Source: Azospirillum oryzae (GTDB taxonomy: Bacteria > Pseudomonadota > Alphaproteobacteria > Azospirillales > Azospirillaceae). Taken from it: 64,000 bases of DNA. Shown piece by piece: positions 1-8,598 of the stretch. Positions within the stretch are counted from its first letter, which is position 1. Every line of letters begins with the position of its first letter. The notes under the pieces are model-generated. The model worked only from the letters and a program-made list of their open reading frames with translations. It was not told where the DNA came from and made no database searches. The stretch lies in the NCBI RefSeq assembly GCF_900177515.1, contig NZ_FXAK01000008.1, positions 1 through 64,000 of the forward strand. The letters are read 5' to 3'. The translations under genes were made by a program, and so were the position numbers.

Positions 1-1
1 C

Positions 2-792
2 CGGGACCGCTGCCGAACGCCCGATCGCCGGCGCCGGCCTGCCGAGAAGATCAGCGTCCGCAACCTGGACTTCTTCTATGACGGCTACCGGGCGCTGAAG
101 AGCATCTCGCTGCCGCTGTACGACCGTCAGGTCACCGCCTTCATCGGCCCGTCGGGCTGCGGCAAGTCGACCCTGCTGCGCATCCTGAACCGGATGTACG
201 ACCTCTATCCCAAGCAAGTCGCCACCGGCGAGGTTCTGCTGGACGGTCACAACATCCTGTCGCCCAAGCAGGACCTGACCTGCTGCGCGCCCGCGTCGGC
301 ATGGTGTTCCAGAAGCCGACGCCTTTCCCGATGTCGATCTACGACAACATCGCCTTCGGCGTGAAGCTGTACGAGAAGCTGTCCCGCGCCGACATGGACG
401 AGCGGGTGGAGTTCTCGCTGCGCCGCGCCGCCTTGTGGGACGAGGTGAAGGACAAGCTGCGCCAGAACGGCATGAGCCTGTCCGGCGGCCAGCAGCAGCG
501 CCTGTGCATCGCCCGCGCCATCGCGGTGAAGCCGTCGGTCCTGCTGCTGGACGAGCCGACCTCGGCGCTCGACCCCATCTCCACCGCCAAGTGCGAGGAG
601 CTGATCGACGAGCTGCGTTCCGACTACTGCATCGCCATCGTCACCCACAACATGCAGCAGGCGGCCCGCATCTCCAACTTCACCGCCTTCATGTATCTGG
701 GCGAGCTGATCGAATTCGGGAACACGGAAGAGATCTTCACCAATCCGACCAAGGAAAAGACGTCCGAATACATCACCGGCCGCTTCGGCTGA
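2..792 (+). pseudogene. pstB: Phosphate ABC transporter ATP-binding protein, 5'-truncated by window and frameshifted
   Basis: This is the ATPase of the high-affinity phosphate importer PstSCAB, working at the inner face of the cytoplasmic membrane. The frame starting at position 2 encodes the N-terminal half, including a Walker A motif GPSGCGKST near 145-171. From position 301 the reading continues one frame over, beginning MVFQKPTPFPMS, with ABC signature LSGGQQQR (478-501), Walker B VLLLDEPTSALDP and H-loop IVTHN, ending GRFG as in PstB. The two halves join only if one base is restored near 277-284, in a run reading gacctgacctgctg where family members have an extra residue position. The start codon lies before the window or is missing. 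The 3' half alone (163 aa) lacks Walker A and could not work. Identity is clear; whether the frameshift is real or a sequencing error cannot be told here. No phoU or phoB follows. Confidence 0.8.
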
Positions 793-794
793 CG

Positions 795-844
795 TTTTGC
801 GCCGCCGGTTCTTCCCGCGCTTGGGAAGGGCCGGCGGCGCAAAA
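795..844 (+). terminator. Strong hairpin after pstB
   Basis: A 14-bp perfect inverted repeat (795-808 with 831-844, arm ttttgcgccgccgg) surrounds a smaller nested stem. It begins three bases after the pstB stop. The flanking A run gives a U tract only when read from the minus strand, so it may serve as a bidirectional or mainly structural terminator. Confidence 0.55.
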
Positions 845-965
845 TCTTGATGCGGGACATACCGGGGGCTGTTCTCGGCACGCATCAGCTCAACCGCCGT
901 CTTCCGTGCGATTTGCAAGTAAGGTAGGCTCCGCCCAGTCAGCATGATGGCGGGACACCGGCGGC

Positions 966-1616
966 GTGAAGGACTTTCTTGCTTCGGATGCTTCCGGCAT
1001 CGTCGTCGTGGCGCTGCTCCCCGCCGATATTCAAAGGCATCTTGGCGCCAAGACGACCCGCGTGTTCCTATCGTCGGAGACCCGGGACAGCCACAAAAAG
1101 CACAGATGGACAGCCGAAGCGTTCGCACGTCTTCAATCGATCCTGGACCAGGGTGAGGTCAGAGAGGATCGTGAAAGACACGTGATTGTGGCACACCACG
1201 ATTCGGCTTGGTGGTGCGCAGTCATCAAAGTGACTGTAGACCGCAGAGAAGTGTATTTGCAGTCTCTGCGTCGGTCCAACAACGACCAGATCGCAACATA
1301 CGAATGCGCGGAATATTGGTTCGTCATGGCTGCTGAGAAGGTAGCGGCTGGGGAGAGAGACACGCCCACGGACCGAAGGCTACCCGGCATCTCTTACAGT
1401 ACGCCGCCACCTGCATCTGAATATAGCTGCGACGAGAAAGTTCGACAAGACGTAGGGCAGGCAAGGTCACTGCGCGGCGGTTGGGGAAGGAAGCACTCAC
1501 CACGGGCCCGAAGACTACCCGGCATCCCTTGCTTGTGCCGCGATTTTTCCATAATCATGCTTATGCGTCTAAAATTTGTAGGCGCAAAGCTAAAATGTCA
1601 GTCCAGCGCAACATAG
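966..1616 (+). CDS. PBECR-like nuclease-domain protein, probable phage-derived remnant
   Basis: The ORF starts with GTG 18 bases after an in-frame TGA. Residues about 20-120 (VALLPADIQRHLGAKT, FLSSETRDSHKKHR, DQGEVRED, WWCAVIKVTVDRREVYLQSL) resemble the PBECR domain, a RelE/barnase-like fold found at the C-terminus of Mu-like head morphogenesis proteins and as a phage-borne toxin-like nuclease. This match is from memory of the family, not a search. After residue about 125 the translation is low in recognisable features and carries a repeated RRLPGI block. The frame then runs through the Xer-like site and stops 40 bases inside the insertion sequence, so the natural C-terminus is probably lost. 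No other phage gene is visible beside it. It could be a small orphan gene or a leftover of a prophage. Confidence 0.45.
   Translation: MKDFLASDASGIVVVALLPADIQRHLGAKTTRVFLSSETRDSHKKHRWTAEAFARLQSILDQGEVREDRERHVIVAHHDSAWWCAVIKVTVDRREVYLQSLRRSNNDQIATYECAEYWFVMAAEKVAAGERDTPTDRRLPGISYSTPPPASEYSCDEKVRQDVGQARSLRGGWGRKHSPRARRLPGIPCLCRDFSIIMLMRLKFVGAKLKCQSSAT
1350..1530. repeat. Imperfect direct repeat pair
   Basis: About 46 bases at 1350-1396 recur at 1483-1530 with roughly 80% identity; the shared core is gaaggctacccggcatc against gaagactacccggcatc. Both copies are in the same frame of the PBECR-like ORF and encode RRLPGI, so an internal coding duplication is the simplest reading. Confidence 0.5.
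1544..1571 (-). other. Xer recombination (dif-like) site next to the insertion sequence
   Basis: On the minus strand the site reads as an 11-base arm TAGACGCATAA, a 6-base spacer GCATGA and an 11-base arm TTATGGAAAAA. The first arm shares the inner seven bases CGCATAA with the E. coli dif XerC arm. The second matches 8 of 11 positions of the XerD arm and resembles the TTATGG arm of cer. Spacing (11-6-11) is that of Xer sites. It is followed directly by AAATT and then the insertion sequence. Members of one subgroup of the IS1202 family are known to insert beside Xer sites with a 5-6 bp duplication between, which fits this arrangement. Whether it is the replicon's dif, a plasmid or phage site, or an inactive relic cannot be told. 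Confidence 0.55.
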
Positions 1617-3268
1617 AAGTGTCAGTCTTCCATCCGGTTTTCGACGGCTGGGAGGCTGGCGATGGGCTGGATCACGATGAGCGAACGGGACTTGCAACGG
1701 GTCGAGGTTCTCGGCGAGGTGCTGAGCGGTCGCCGTGGGATCGGATCGGCGGCGTCGGTTCTGGCTTTGAGCGAGCGTCAGGTGTGGCGGCTTCTGGCGC
1801 GCTACAAGGCCGGTGGCGGCGGTGCTTTGGTTCACCGGGGGCGCGGCCGTCCATCGAACCGGCGGCTTGGCGATGATGTGCGGGAGCGGGCGCTGGAGTT
1901 GGTTCGCAGCCGGTATGGCGATTTCGGCCCGACCCTGGCGGCGGAACTGCTGCGGGACAAGCATGGGCTGACGGTCTCGCGCGAGACGTTGCGCCAGTGG
2001 ATGACGGACGCTGGTCTGTGGTTGTCGCGTCGGCAGCGCCGGCAGTTCCACCCTCCCCGGCTGCGCCGCGAGCGGTTCGGCGAGTTGATCCAGATCGACG
2101 GCAGCGAGCACCGCTGGTTCGAGGATCGCGCCGATCCCTGCACGCTTCTGGTGTTCATCGACGATGCGACAGGCCAGTTGATGCAGCTTCGCTTCGCTCA
2201 ATCGGAGAGCGCCTTTTCCTACTTCGAGGCGCTGGAGGGCTATCTGAACGCCCATGGCCGGCCGTTGGCCTTCTACTCGGACAAAGCCACGGTGTTCCGG
2301 GTTCCACAGCGCGAGGCGAAGGGTGGCCAGGGCATGACGCAGTTCGGCCGGGCCTTGGCGGAATTGAACATCGAGATCCTGTGTGCCAACTCCAGCCAAG
2401 CCAAAGGGCGGGTCGAGCGGGTGAACCGGACGCTGCAGGACCGGCTGGTGAAGGAGTTGCGGCTGGCCGGCATCACCGGCATCGAGGCGGGCAACGCCTT
2501 CCTGCCCGGCTTCGTCGAGCGCTTCAACGCCCGCTTTGCCCTGCCCCCTTCCCGGCCGGACGATCTGCACCGGCCGTTGAACATCGCGCCGGATCGGCTG
2601 CGCCAGGTGCTGTGCTGGCGCGAACAGCGCCATGTCGGGCAGCAGCTGACGCTGTCCTACGAGCGCAAGCTGATCATGCTGGAGGAGACGGAGCTGACGC
2701 GGGGGCTGGTTGGCCAGTATGTCGACACCTACGCCTTCGCCGATGGCCGTCTGGAGGTGCGATGGAAGGGGGTGGCCTTGTCTTATCGGGCCTTCGACAA
2801 GGACCAGCGGGTCACCCAGGCCGACGTTGTGGAGAACAAGCGGCTGAGTGCGGTGCTGGCCCAGGTGAAGGAGATGCAGGAGAGCCGACCTCCACCTCGG
2901 GTGAAGACCAACAGCGAGAAGACCGGCTACCGCAAGACAGGCCGGCGCAAGCGGCAGGGCGGACCACCCGACAGTGCCTGCGCGGCCGACTGACCGCAGG
3001 TGTTTGCCCCCGACTTGAAGACCCGATGCGGCCGGCATTTCTGGCAGCAGGATGATGGCTCGGCGATCGTCGCCGCCGTCAAGCCCTGCGCCTGCGGCGC
3101 ACCGCAAAGCGGCGATGGGGCTTGACCGCGCCGCCGAGCCGATCCCAAACGCATCCATGCCAGATATGCCGAAAAAGGCCGCCCCCCCGACACACCGTCA
3201 AGCCTAAGCCTGACCTACTGACATTCCTACTTTGCGCAAACCACTGACATTTCTATCCGGTTGCAACA
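1577..3268 (+). mobile_element. IS1202/ISNCY-type insertion sequence, complete, 1692 bp
   Basis: Both ends begin TGT and carry TGTCAGT at the same offset (bases 20-26 inward: 1596-1602 at the left, 3243-3249 at the right, inverted). Each end holds a second TGTCAGT further in (1620-1626; 3217-3223), suggesting tandem transposase-binding sites. AAATT is duplicated directly outside both ends (1572-1576 and 3269-3273), giving a 5-bp target duplication. A single intact transposase gene fills the element. A 51-bp copy of the left end lies immediately after the right target repeat, so at least two insertions have used this point. Confidence 0.8.
1662..2993 (+). CDS. ISNCY/IS1202-family DDE transposase
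   Basis: 443 aa, intact. An N-terminal helix-turn-helix region (about 20-60; GIGSAASVLALSERQVWRLL) is followed by a second HTH-like segment (TVSRETLRQWM, about 104-114) and an RNase H-like DDE core. The likely catalytic residues are D146 in QIDGSEH, D207 in YSDKATVF and E252 in KGRVERVNRTLQ. The start at 1662 has GGGAGG seven bases upstream; ATG 1677 is a possible alternative. The stop lies about 275 bp before the right end, and that stretch holds no other ORF of note. Complete motifs and ends suggest it may still be active. Confidence 0.85.
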   Translation: MGWITMSERDLQRVEVLGEVLSGRRGIGSAASVLALSERQVWRLLARYKAGGGGALVHRGRGRPSNRRLGDDVRERALELVRSRYGDFGPTLAAELLRDKHGLTVSRETLRQWMTDAGLWLSRRQRRQFHPPRLRRERFGELIQIDGSEHRWFEDRADPCTLLVFIDDATGQLMQLRFAQSESAFSYFEALEGYLNAHGRPLAFYSDKATVFRVPQREAKGGQGMTQFGRALAELNIEILCANSSQAKGRVERVNRTLQDRLVKELRLAGITGIEAGNAFLPGFVERFNARFALPPSRPDDLHRPLNIAPDRLRQVLCWREQRHVGQQLTLSYERKLIMLEETELTRGLVGQYVDTYAFADGRLEVRWKGVALSYRAFDKDQRVTQADVVENKRLSAVLAQVKEMQESRPPPRVKTNSEKTGYRKTGRRKRQGGPPDSACAAD

Positions 3269-3273
3269 AAATT

Positions 3274-3324
3274 TGTAGGCGCAAAGCTAAACTGTCAATC
3301 CGGCGCAACATAGAACTGTCAGTC
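3274..3324 (+). repeat. Truncated left end of a second insertion-sequence copy
   Basis: These 51 bases match 1577-1627 with only four differences, including TGTAGGCGC and the second TGTCAGT. Together with the preceding AAATT and flanking A they form a 57-bp direct repeat with 1571-1627. Beyond 3324 the similarity stops, so the rest of the second copy has been deleted. Confidence 0.75.
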
Positions 3325-3475
3325 CCGTGATGACATTGTGCCGGTACCAAGAATTCCGCCGCATCGGCAGGATGTGCAGATTTTTCCAAACCGGCCGCGA
3401 ACCGACAAGACCGGAATCGCGTGGATGACAGACTTTGTCGCTCCCCCCACCTGTTTCATTGGGAAGGCGACGACA

Positions 3476-4192
3476 ATGTCCGCACCGGCTGCAAGCGGCA
3501 CTTCTCCCCTGCCATGGCTTCTGCTGCTCCTGTCGGTGACGACGGGGCTGGTCGATGCCATCAGCATTCTTGGTCTGGGCAAGGTCTTCACCGCCAATAT
3601 GACCGGCAACATCGTCTTTCTCGGCTTCGCCGCGGTGGGAACGCCGGGCTTTCTGGTCGTGCCGGCGGTGACGGCGCTGGCCTCCTTCCTTACCGGGGCG
3701 CTGATCGCCGGACGGCTCGGCAGGACGCTGGCGGGACGGCCGATGCGGCACTGGCTGCTGGCCTCCGCGCTGTTCGAAACGTCGCTGTTCTGGATCGCGG
3801 CGGTCGTCGCTGCCGGCTTCGACACCGACCCCAATGTCGGGGAGCAATCCAGGGCGTTCGGCATCTATGCGATCATCGCCCTGACCGGGTTTGCCATGGG
3901 CTTCCGGAACGGAACCGTACGGCAACTGAAGGTTCCCGACCTCACCACGACGGTTCTGACCCTGACCCTGACCGGGGTGGCCGCCGATTCCAGTCTCGCC
4001 GGCGGAGCGAACATCAACCTCGGCAGGCGGTTGGCCAGCGTGGCGGCGATCTTCCTCGGGGCTGCCATCGGCGCCGTCATGGTGATGCAGAGCGGACTGG
4101 TGCTACCCCTGGTCGTCGTGGGCGCTCTGGTGTTGGCCGGCACCGCAGTCTGCGCGCTTCACCCCGTCGCTGCCGCGCCGGCGGCAGCCTGA
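3476..4192 (+). CDS. DUF1275 (YoaK-like) membrane protein
   Basis: 238 aa integral membrane protein of the YoaK/DUF1275 family, function unknown. The N-terminal segment (LLLLLSVTTGLVDAISILGLGKVFTANMTGNIVFLGFA) has the family hallmark of a first helix followed by a conserved FTANMTGN stretch. About six hydrophobic segments follow, with a GFRNGTVRQLKVPDLTTTVLTLTLTG block typical of the family. I chose the ATG at 3476, with GGGAAGG upstream, because the longer frame would begin in the insertion-sequence flank and add about 46 unlike residues. It is followed after 17 bases by the TMEM175-like gene and may be cotranscribed with it. Confidence 0.8.
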   Translation: MSAPAASGTSPLPWLLLLLSVTTGLVDAISILGLGKVFTANMTGNIVFLGFAAVGTPGFLVVPAVTALASFLTGALIAGRLGRTLAGRPMRHWLLASALFETSLFWIAAVVAAGFDTDPNVGEQSRAFGIYAIIALTGFAMGFRNGTVRQLKVPDLTTTVLTLTLTGVAADSSLAGGANINLGRRLASVAAIFLGAAIGAVMVMQSGLVLPLVVVGALVLAGTAVCALHPVAAAPAAA

Positions 4193-4209
4193 CGCTCCGG
4201 AGATCGATC

Positions 4210-4785
4210 ATGAAGGCCGGCCGGATGGAGGCGTTCACCGATGGGGTGCTGGCGATCGTCATCACCATCATGGTGCTTGAGTTGAAGGTGCCGGCCGACG
4301 GAAGTCTCGCCGCACTGACCGAGCGTGTTCCCATTCTGCTGGCCTATGTGCTGTCCTTCATCAATGTCGGACTTTACTGGAACAACCATCATCATCTGTT
4401 GCAGGCGACCACGCGGATCGACGGGCGGGTTCTGTGGGCTAATCTGTTCCTGCTGTTCTGGCTGTCGCTGGTGCCCTTCGTCATCCGCTGGCTCGACGAC
4501 AGCTCGTTCTCGCCGGTGGCGACGGCGGCCTATGGCGTCGTCCTCGGCATGGCGGCGGTCGGCTACAGCCTGACCGAACGGGCGATCATCGCCTGCGGCG
4601 GCCGGGAGTCGGCGGTGGCCCGTGCCGTCGGGACCGATCTGAAGGGAAAAATCAGCATAGCCATCTATGTGCTGGCCATTCCGGCGGCCTTCATCCTGCA
4701 ATGGCTGTCCATCCTGCTGTATGTCCTGGTGATCCTGTTGTGGCTGGTGCCGGACCGCCGGATCGAACGCACCTTGGAGGGATGA
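4210..4785 (+). CDS. TMEM175-family (DUF1211) potassium channel-like protein
   Basis: 191 aa with about six membrane segments. It begins RMEAFTDGVLAIVITIMVLELK, matching the TMEM175 signature (R..aFsDgvfAI..T..vL) of the first helix, and has the LNVGLYWNNHH-like loop seen in bacterial members (here FINVGLYWNNHHHL). Bacterial TMEM175 proteins form tetrameric cation channels with modest potassium selectivity. The gene starts 17 bases after the DUF1275 gene on the same strand. Channel activity is inferred from the family; the physiological role is unknown. Confidence 0.8.
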   Translation: MKAGRMEAFTDGVLAIVITIMVLELKVPADGSLAALTERVPILLAYVLSFINVGLYWNNHHHLLQATTRIDGRVLWANLFLLFWLSLVPFVIRWLDDSSFSPVATAAYGVVLGMAAVGYSLTERAIIACGGRESAVARAVGTDLKGKISIAIYVLAIPAAFILQWLSILLYVLVILLWLVPDRRIERTLEG

Positions 4786-5019
4786 CGAAGCGATCAGCGC
4801 ATGCATGATTTTGCCGATGGCGGTGGCGAGCAAGCCGGCTGCGCCGCGTGCGTCGGCAAAACATATCCGCGGTCGGAAATATTTCGCTTCACAAAGGGCT
4901 GCACACAGCCTATGATGATGCTTCACTGCGCGATGCCGCCCGGCCTGCCCTCTCTGGCCGGGGCGCGCCCGCGCCCTGTTCGGGCGCCTTAAACCTCGTT
5001 GTTCCTGAAGGTCTTTTCC

Positions 5020-6267
5020 ATGTCTGCCGTTCTTCGTCCGCGCAAAGCCGCGACGGCCTTCATTCTCGTCACCGCGGCGCTCGACATCGTCGCGATGGGC
5101 ATCGTCATTCCGGTGCTGCCGGCGTTGATCGAGCAATTCGCCGGAGCCGACACCCAGGCCGGCACCATCAATGGTGCGCTGATCGCGCTGTGGGCGCTGA
5201 TGCAGTTTTTCTGCTCCCCGGTGATCGGATCGCTGTCCGACCGGTTCGGGCGGCGGCCGGTGATCCTGCTGTCGGCGCTGGGGCTGGCGGCGGATTATGT
5301 GCTGATGGCGGTGGCGCCGAACCTGTGGTGGCTGGTGGTCGGGCGGGCGGTCGCCGGCATCACCTCCTCCAGCTTCACCACCGTCTTCGCCTACATGGCC
5401 GACGTGACGCCGCCGGAGCAGCGGGCGCGCGCCTATGGTCTGATCGGTGCCGCGTTCAGCGCCGGCTTCATCGCCGGTCCACTGCTGGGCGGCCTGCTGG
5501 GCGAGATCTCGCCGCGGGCACCCTTCTGGGGGGCGGGCCTGCTCAGCGGGCTGGCGTTCCTCTATGGTCTGGTGGTGCTGCCGGAATCGCTGCCGCATGA
5601 TCGCCGCATGGCCTTCTCCTGGCGCCGGGCAAACCCGTTCGGAGCGTTGCGCCTGCTGCGTTCGCACCCGGAGCTGTAGGGGCTGGCGGCGGTCAATTTC
5701 ATGCTTCATGTCTCCCACCAGGTCTTCCCGGCCGTCTTCGTGCTCTATGCCGCGCACCGCTATGGCTGGAGCGCCTGGGATGTCGGGCTTCTGCTGGCGG
5801 TGGTCGGCGCGCTCGACATGGTCATGCAGGGGCTGGTGGTCTCGCGCATGGTGACGTGGCTGGGCGATCGCGGCACGATGGTCGTCGGCCTGTTCGGCGG
5901 GGCCGCCGGGCTGGCCTGCATGGGGCTGGCGCCGACCGGCGGCTGGTTCGCACTCGCCATCCTGCCGAACGCGCTGTGGGGCTTGGCGATGCCGACCATC
6001 CAGTCGCTGATGACGCAACGGGTCAGCCCGTCGGAGCAGGGTCAGCTGCAGGGCGCCAACATGAGCGTGGCCAGCGTCGCCGGCATCCTGTCGCCGGTCT
6101 TCTTCGGGGCGGTCTATTCCGCATCGGTGGGCAGCGAACCGCTGTTTCCGCTCCCGGGTGCCGCCTTCCTGATTGCGGCGCTGGTGTTGCTGGCCGGCGC
6201 GCTGATCGGCTGGGTGGTGGCGCGCCGCAACGGGCGGGCGGTGGGGGCGGACGGCGTCGCCGCCTGA
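5020..6267 (+). pseudogene. TetA-like MFS exporter interrupted by an in-frame TAG
   Basis: The two halves, 5020-5676 and 5680-6267, are in the same frame and separated only by TAG at 5677-5679 (context RSHPEL-stop-GLAAVNFMLHVSHQV). Together they make about 415 aa of a 12-helix MFS drug:H+ antiporter-1 protein (TetA/TCR type). Motif A is intact (GSLSDRFGRRPV), and the second half begins at helix 7 as expected. I read it as one gene with a single nonsense mutation or base-call error. The second half has its own ATG at 5701 but no convincing ribosome binding site. The start at 5020 is the ATG before SAVLRPRKAATAF; a TTG at 4999 is less likely. No adjacent tetR-like regulator is seen. Confidence 0.75.
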
Positions 6268-6458
6268 ACGTTACCCCCTGCCCTCCTGACCCATGGCCGG
6301 CCCTTGCACCGGCTGTGGGGCGTCCCACATAGCTGTCGCGCCACCCCGCACAATGTCCCATTGCTCCGCTGCGTTATCAGCGGTGGGATTTTGCCGGCCG
6401 ACAAGGTAAGACTGTAGGCTTATCCATCCGCATTGTTGATAGAGACCCGGAGAACGCG

Positions 6459-8576
6459 ATGCTCGCGGCCCCCAACCTGTTCGCCCACCGCCCGGACCGG
6501 AGCGTGCGCCCCAAGGCGGCGCCCTTCCTGCCGATGTCGCGTGCGGAAATGGACCGGCTGGGCTGGGACCAGTGCGACGTCATCGTCGTCACCGGCGACG
6601 CCTATATCGACCATCCCAGCTTCGGCATGGCGATCATCGGCCGACTGCTGGAATCGCAGGGGCTGCGCGTCGGCATCATCGCCCAGCCGGACTGGAGCAG
6701 TGCGGAGCCGTTCAAGATCCTGGGCAAGCCGCGGCTGTTCTGGGGCGTGACCGGCGGCAACATGGATTCGATGGTCAACCACTACACGGCCGACCGCCGC
6801 CTGCGCCACAATGACAGCTACACGCCGAACGACGAGGGCGGCAAGCGGCCGGACCGCGCCGTCATCGTCTATTCCCAGCGCTGCCGCGAAGCTTTCAAGG
6901 ATGTCCCCATCGTGCTGGGCGGCATCGAGGCGAGCCTGCGCCGCATCGCCCAGTACGATCACTGGAGCGAGAAGATCCGCCGCTCCGTCCTGGTCGATTC
7001 CAAGGCGGACATGCTGGTCTACGGCAACGCCGAACGCGCCATCATCGAGATCGCCCAGCGTGCGCTGAATGGAGAATCGCCCAAGGCGATGACCGACATC
7101 CGCGGCACCGCCATCATGCGCTCGTCCCTGCCGGAAGGCTGGACCGTGGTCGACAGCAGCTCCATCGACGACCCCGCCGCAACGGTGTCGCCGCGCGCCG
7201 CCGGGGCCGACCGCATGGTGGTCCGCCTGCCCAGCTACGAGCAGGTTACGGCCGACAAGGTGCTCTATGCCCATGCCAGCCGTGTGCTGCACCAGGAGAG
7301 CAATCCCGGCAACGCCCGCGCGCTGGTCCAGCGCCACGGCGACCGCGACGTGTGGCTGAACCCGCCGCCGATCCCGTTGGAGACCAACGAGATGGACGGC
7401 GTCTACGACCTGCCCTACGCCCGTGCGCCCCACCCGTCCTACGGCGACGCGCGCATCCCGGCCTGGGAGATGATCCGCTTCTCGGTCAACATCATGCGCG
7501 GTTGCTTCGGCGGCTGCTCCTTCTGCTCGATCACCGAGCATGAGGGACGCATCATTCAGAGCCGGTCGGAAGGGTCGATCCTGCGCGAGATCGAGCATAT
7601 CCGCGACAAGACCAAGGGCTTCACCGGCGTCATCTCCGACATGGGCGGGCCGACCGCCAACATGTACCGCCTCGCCTGCAAGGACAAGGAGACGGAATCG
7701 GTCTGCCGGCGTCCGTCCTGCGTCTTCCCGGACATCTGCAAGAACCTGAACACCGACCATTCCTCGCTGGTCCAGCTCTACCGCAAGGCCCGCGCGGTGC
7801 CGGGGGTGAAGAAGATCCACATCGCGTCTGGGCTGCGCTACGACCTCGCCGTCCGCAATCCGGAATATGTGAAGGAGCTGGTGACCCACCATGTCGGCGG
7901 TTACCTGAAGATCGCCCCGGAACACACCGAGCCGGGTCCGCTGGCGAAGATGATGAAGCCCGGCATGGGCGCCTATGACGAGTTCAAGCGGATGTTCGAC
8001 AAGGCGGCGAAGGAGGCGGGAAAGAAGCTCTACCTGATCCCCTACTTCATCGCCGCCCATCCCGGCACGACGGACGAGGACATGATGAACCTCGCCCTGT
8101 GGCTGAAGCGGAACGGCTTCAAGGCGGATCAGGTGCAGACCTTCCTACCCTCGCCGATGTCGCTGGCGACGGCGATGTACCACAGCGAGCGCAATCCCCT
8201 GCGCCCGGTGCGCCGCGTCGGGTCGGAGATGGTGTCGTCGGCGAAGGGGCTGAAGCAGCGCCGCCTGCACAAGGCCTTCCTGCGCTACCACGATCCGGAG
8301 AACTGGCCGATCCTGCGCGAGGCGTTGAAACGCATGGGCCGCGAGGACCTGATCGGACCGGGCGAAGAGCATCTGATCCCGGCTTGGCAACCGGTCGGCG
8401 CCACCGCCAAGCCGCGGGAGAAGGGACCGAAAGGCAAGACCTTCCTGACCCAGCAGGCCGGCCAGGGGCGCCGCGTGGTGCCGCCGGTGGGAAAGCCGCC
8501 GGGGGCGAAACCGGCCGGGGTTGGAGGCAAGCCTTCCGGCATGAAGCCACGCCAGACGAATTTGAAGGGCCGGTAG
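6459..8576 (+). CDS. YgiQ family radical SAM protein
   Basis: 705 aa. The N-terminal domain (about 1-330) has the YgiQ pattern LGWDQCDVIVVTGDAYIDHPSFG and VLGGIEASLRRIAQYDHWS. The radical SAM cluster motif is C349-F-G-G-C353-S-F-C356 followed by SITEHEGR. The C-terminal part carries the family blocks HIASGLRYDL, LKIAPEHTE and QTFLPSPMSLATAMYH, then a basic, Gly/Pro-rich tail (about 640-705). The family is widespread; its substrate is unknown. Upstream, 6268-6458 has no gene. The start is the ATG at 6459 with a weak GGAG upstream. Confidence 0.9.
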   Translation: MLAAPNLFAHRPDRSVRPKAAPFLPMSRAEMDRLGWDQCDVIVVTGDAYIDHPSFGMAIIGRLLESQGLRVGIIAQPDWSSAEPFKILGKPRLFWGVTGGNMDSMVNHYTADRRLRHNDSYTPNDEGGKRPDRAVIVYSQRCREAFKDVPIVLGGIEASLRRIAQYDHWSEKIRRSVLVDSKADMLVYGNAERAIIEIAQRALNGESPKAMTDIRGTAIMRSSLPEGWTVVDSSSIDDPAATVSPRAAGADRMVVRLPSYEQVTADKVLYAHASRVLHQESNPGNARALVQRHGDRDVWLNPPPIPLETNEMDGVYDLPYARAPHPSYGDARIPAWEMIRFSVNIMRGCFGGCSFCSITEHEGRIIQSRSEGSILREIEHIRDKTKGFTGVISDMGGPTANMYRLACKDKETESVCRRPSCVFPDICKNLNTDHSSLVQLYRKARAVPGVKKIHIASGLRYDLAVRNPEYVKELVTHHVGGYLKIAPEHTEPGPLAKMMKPGMGAYDEFKRMFDKAAKEAGKKLYLIPYFIAAHPGTTDEDMMNLALWLKRNGFKADQVQTFLPSPMSLATAMYHSERNPLRPVRRVGSEMVSSAKGLKQRRLHKAFLRYHDPENWPILREALKRMGREDLIGPGEEHLIPAWQPVGATAKPREKGPKGKTFLTQQAGQGRRVVPPVGKPPGAKPAGVGGKPSGMKPRQTNLKGR

Positions 8577-8598
8577 CGTTCCAAGGACTTCTTCGGTC

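Noticed and set aside
277..284. Programmed frameshift in pstB
   Set aside because: There is no slippery heptamer, and a frameshift is not known for pstB; loss of one base explains it.
1350..1530. Direct repeat pair considered as CRISPR or phage attachment sites
   Set aside because: Only two imperfect copies about 133 bases apart, both in one reading frame encoding RRLPGI; no array, no leader and no integrase.
4786..5019. Short ORF (MHDFADGG...) between TMEM175-like and MFS genes
   Set aside because: No ribosome binding site, skewed composition and no family likeness; treated as noncoding.
5677..5679. TAG in the MFS gene as programmed recoding (pyrrolysine or readthrough)
   Set aside because: No pyrrolysine system is expected in this lineage and no stem-loop or readthrough context is visible. 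A nonsense mutation or sequencing error is simpler.
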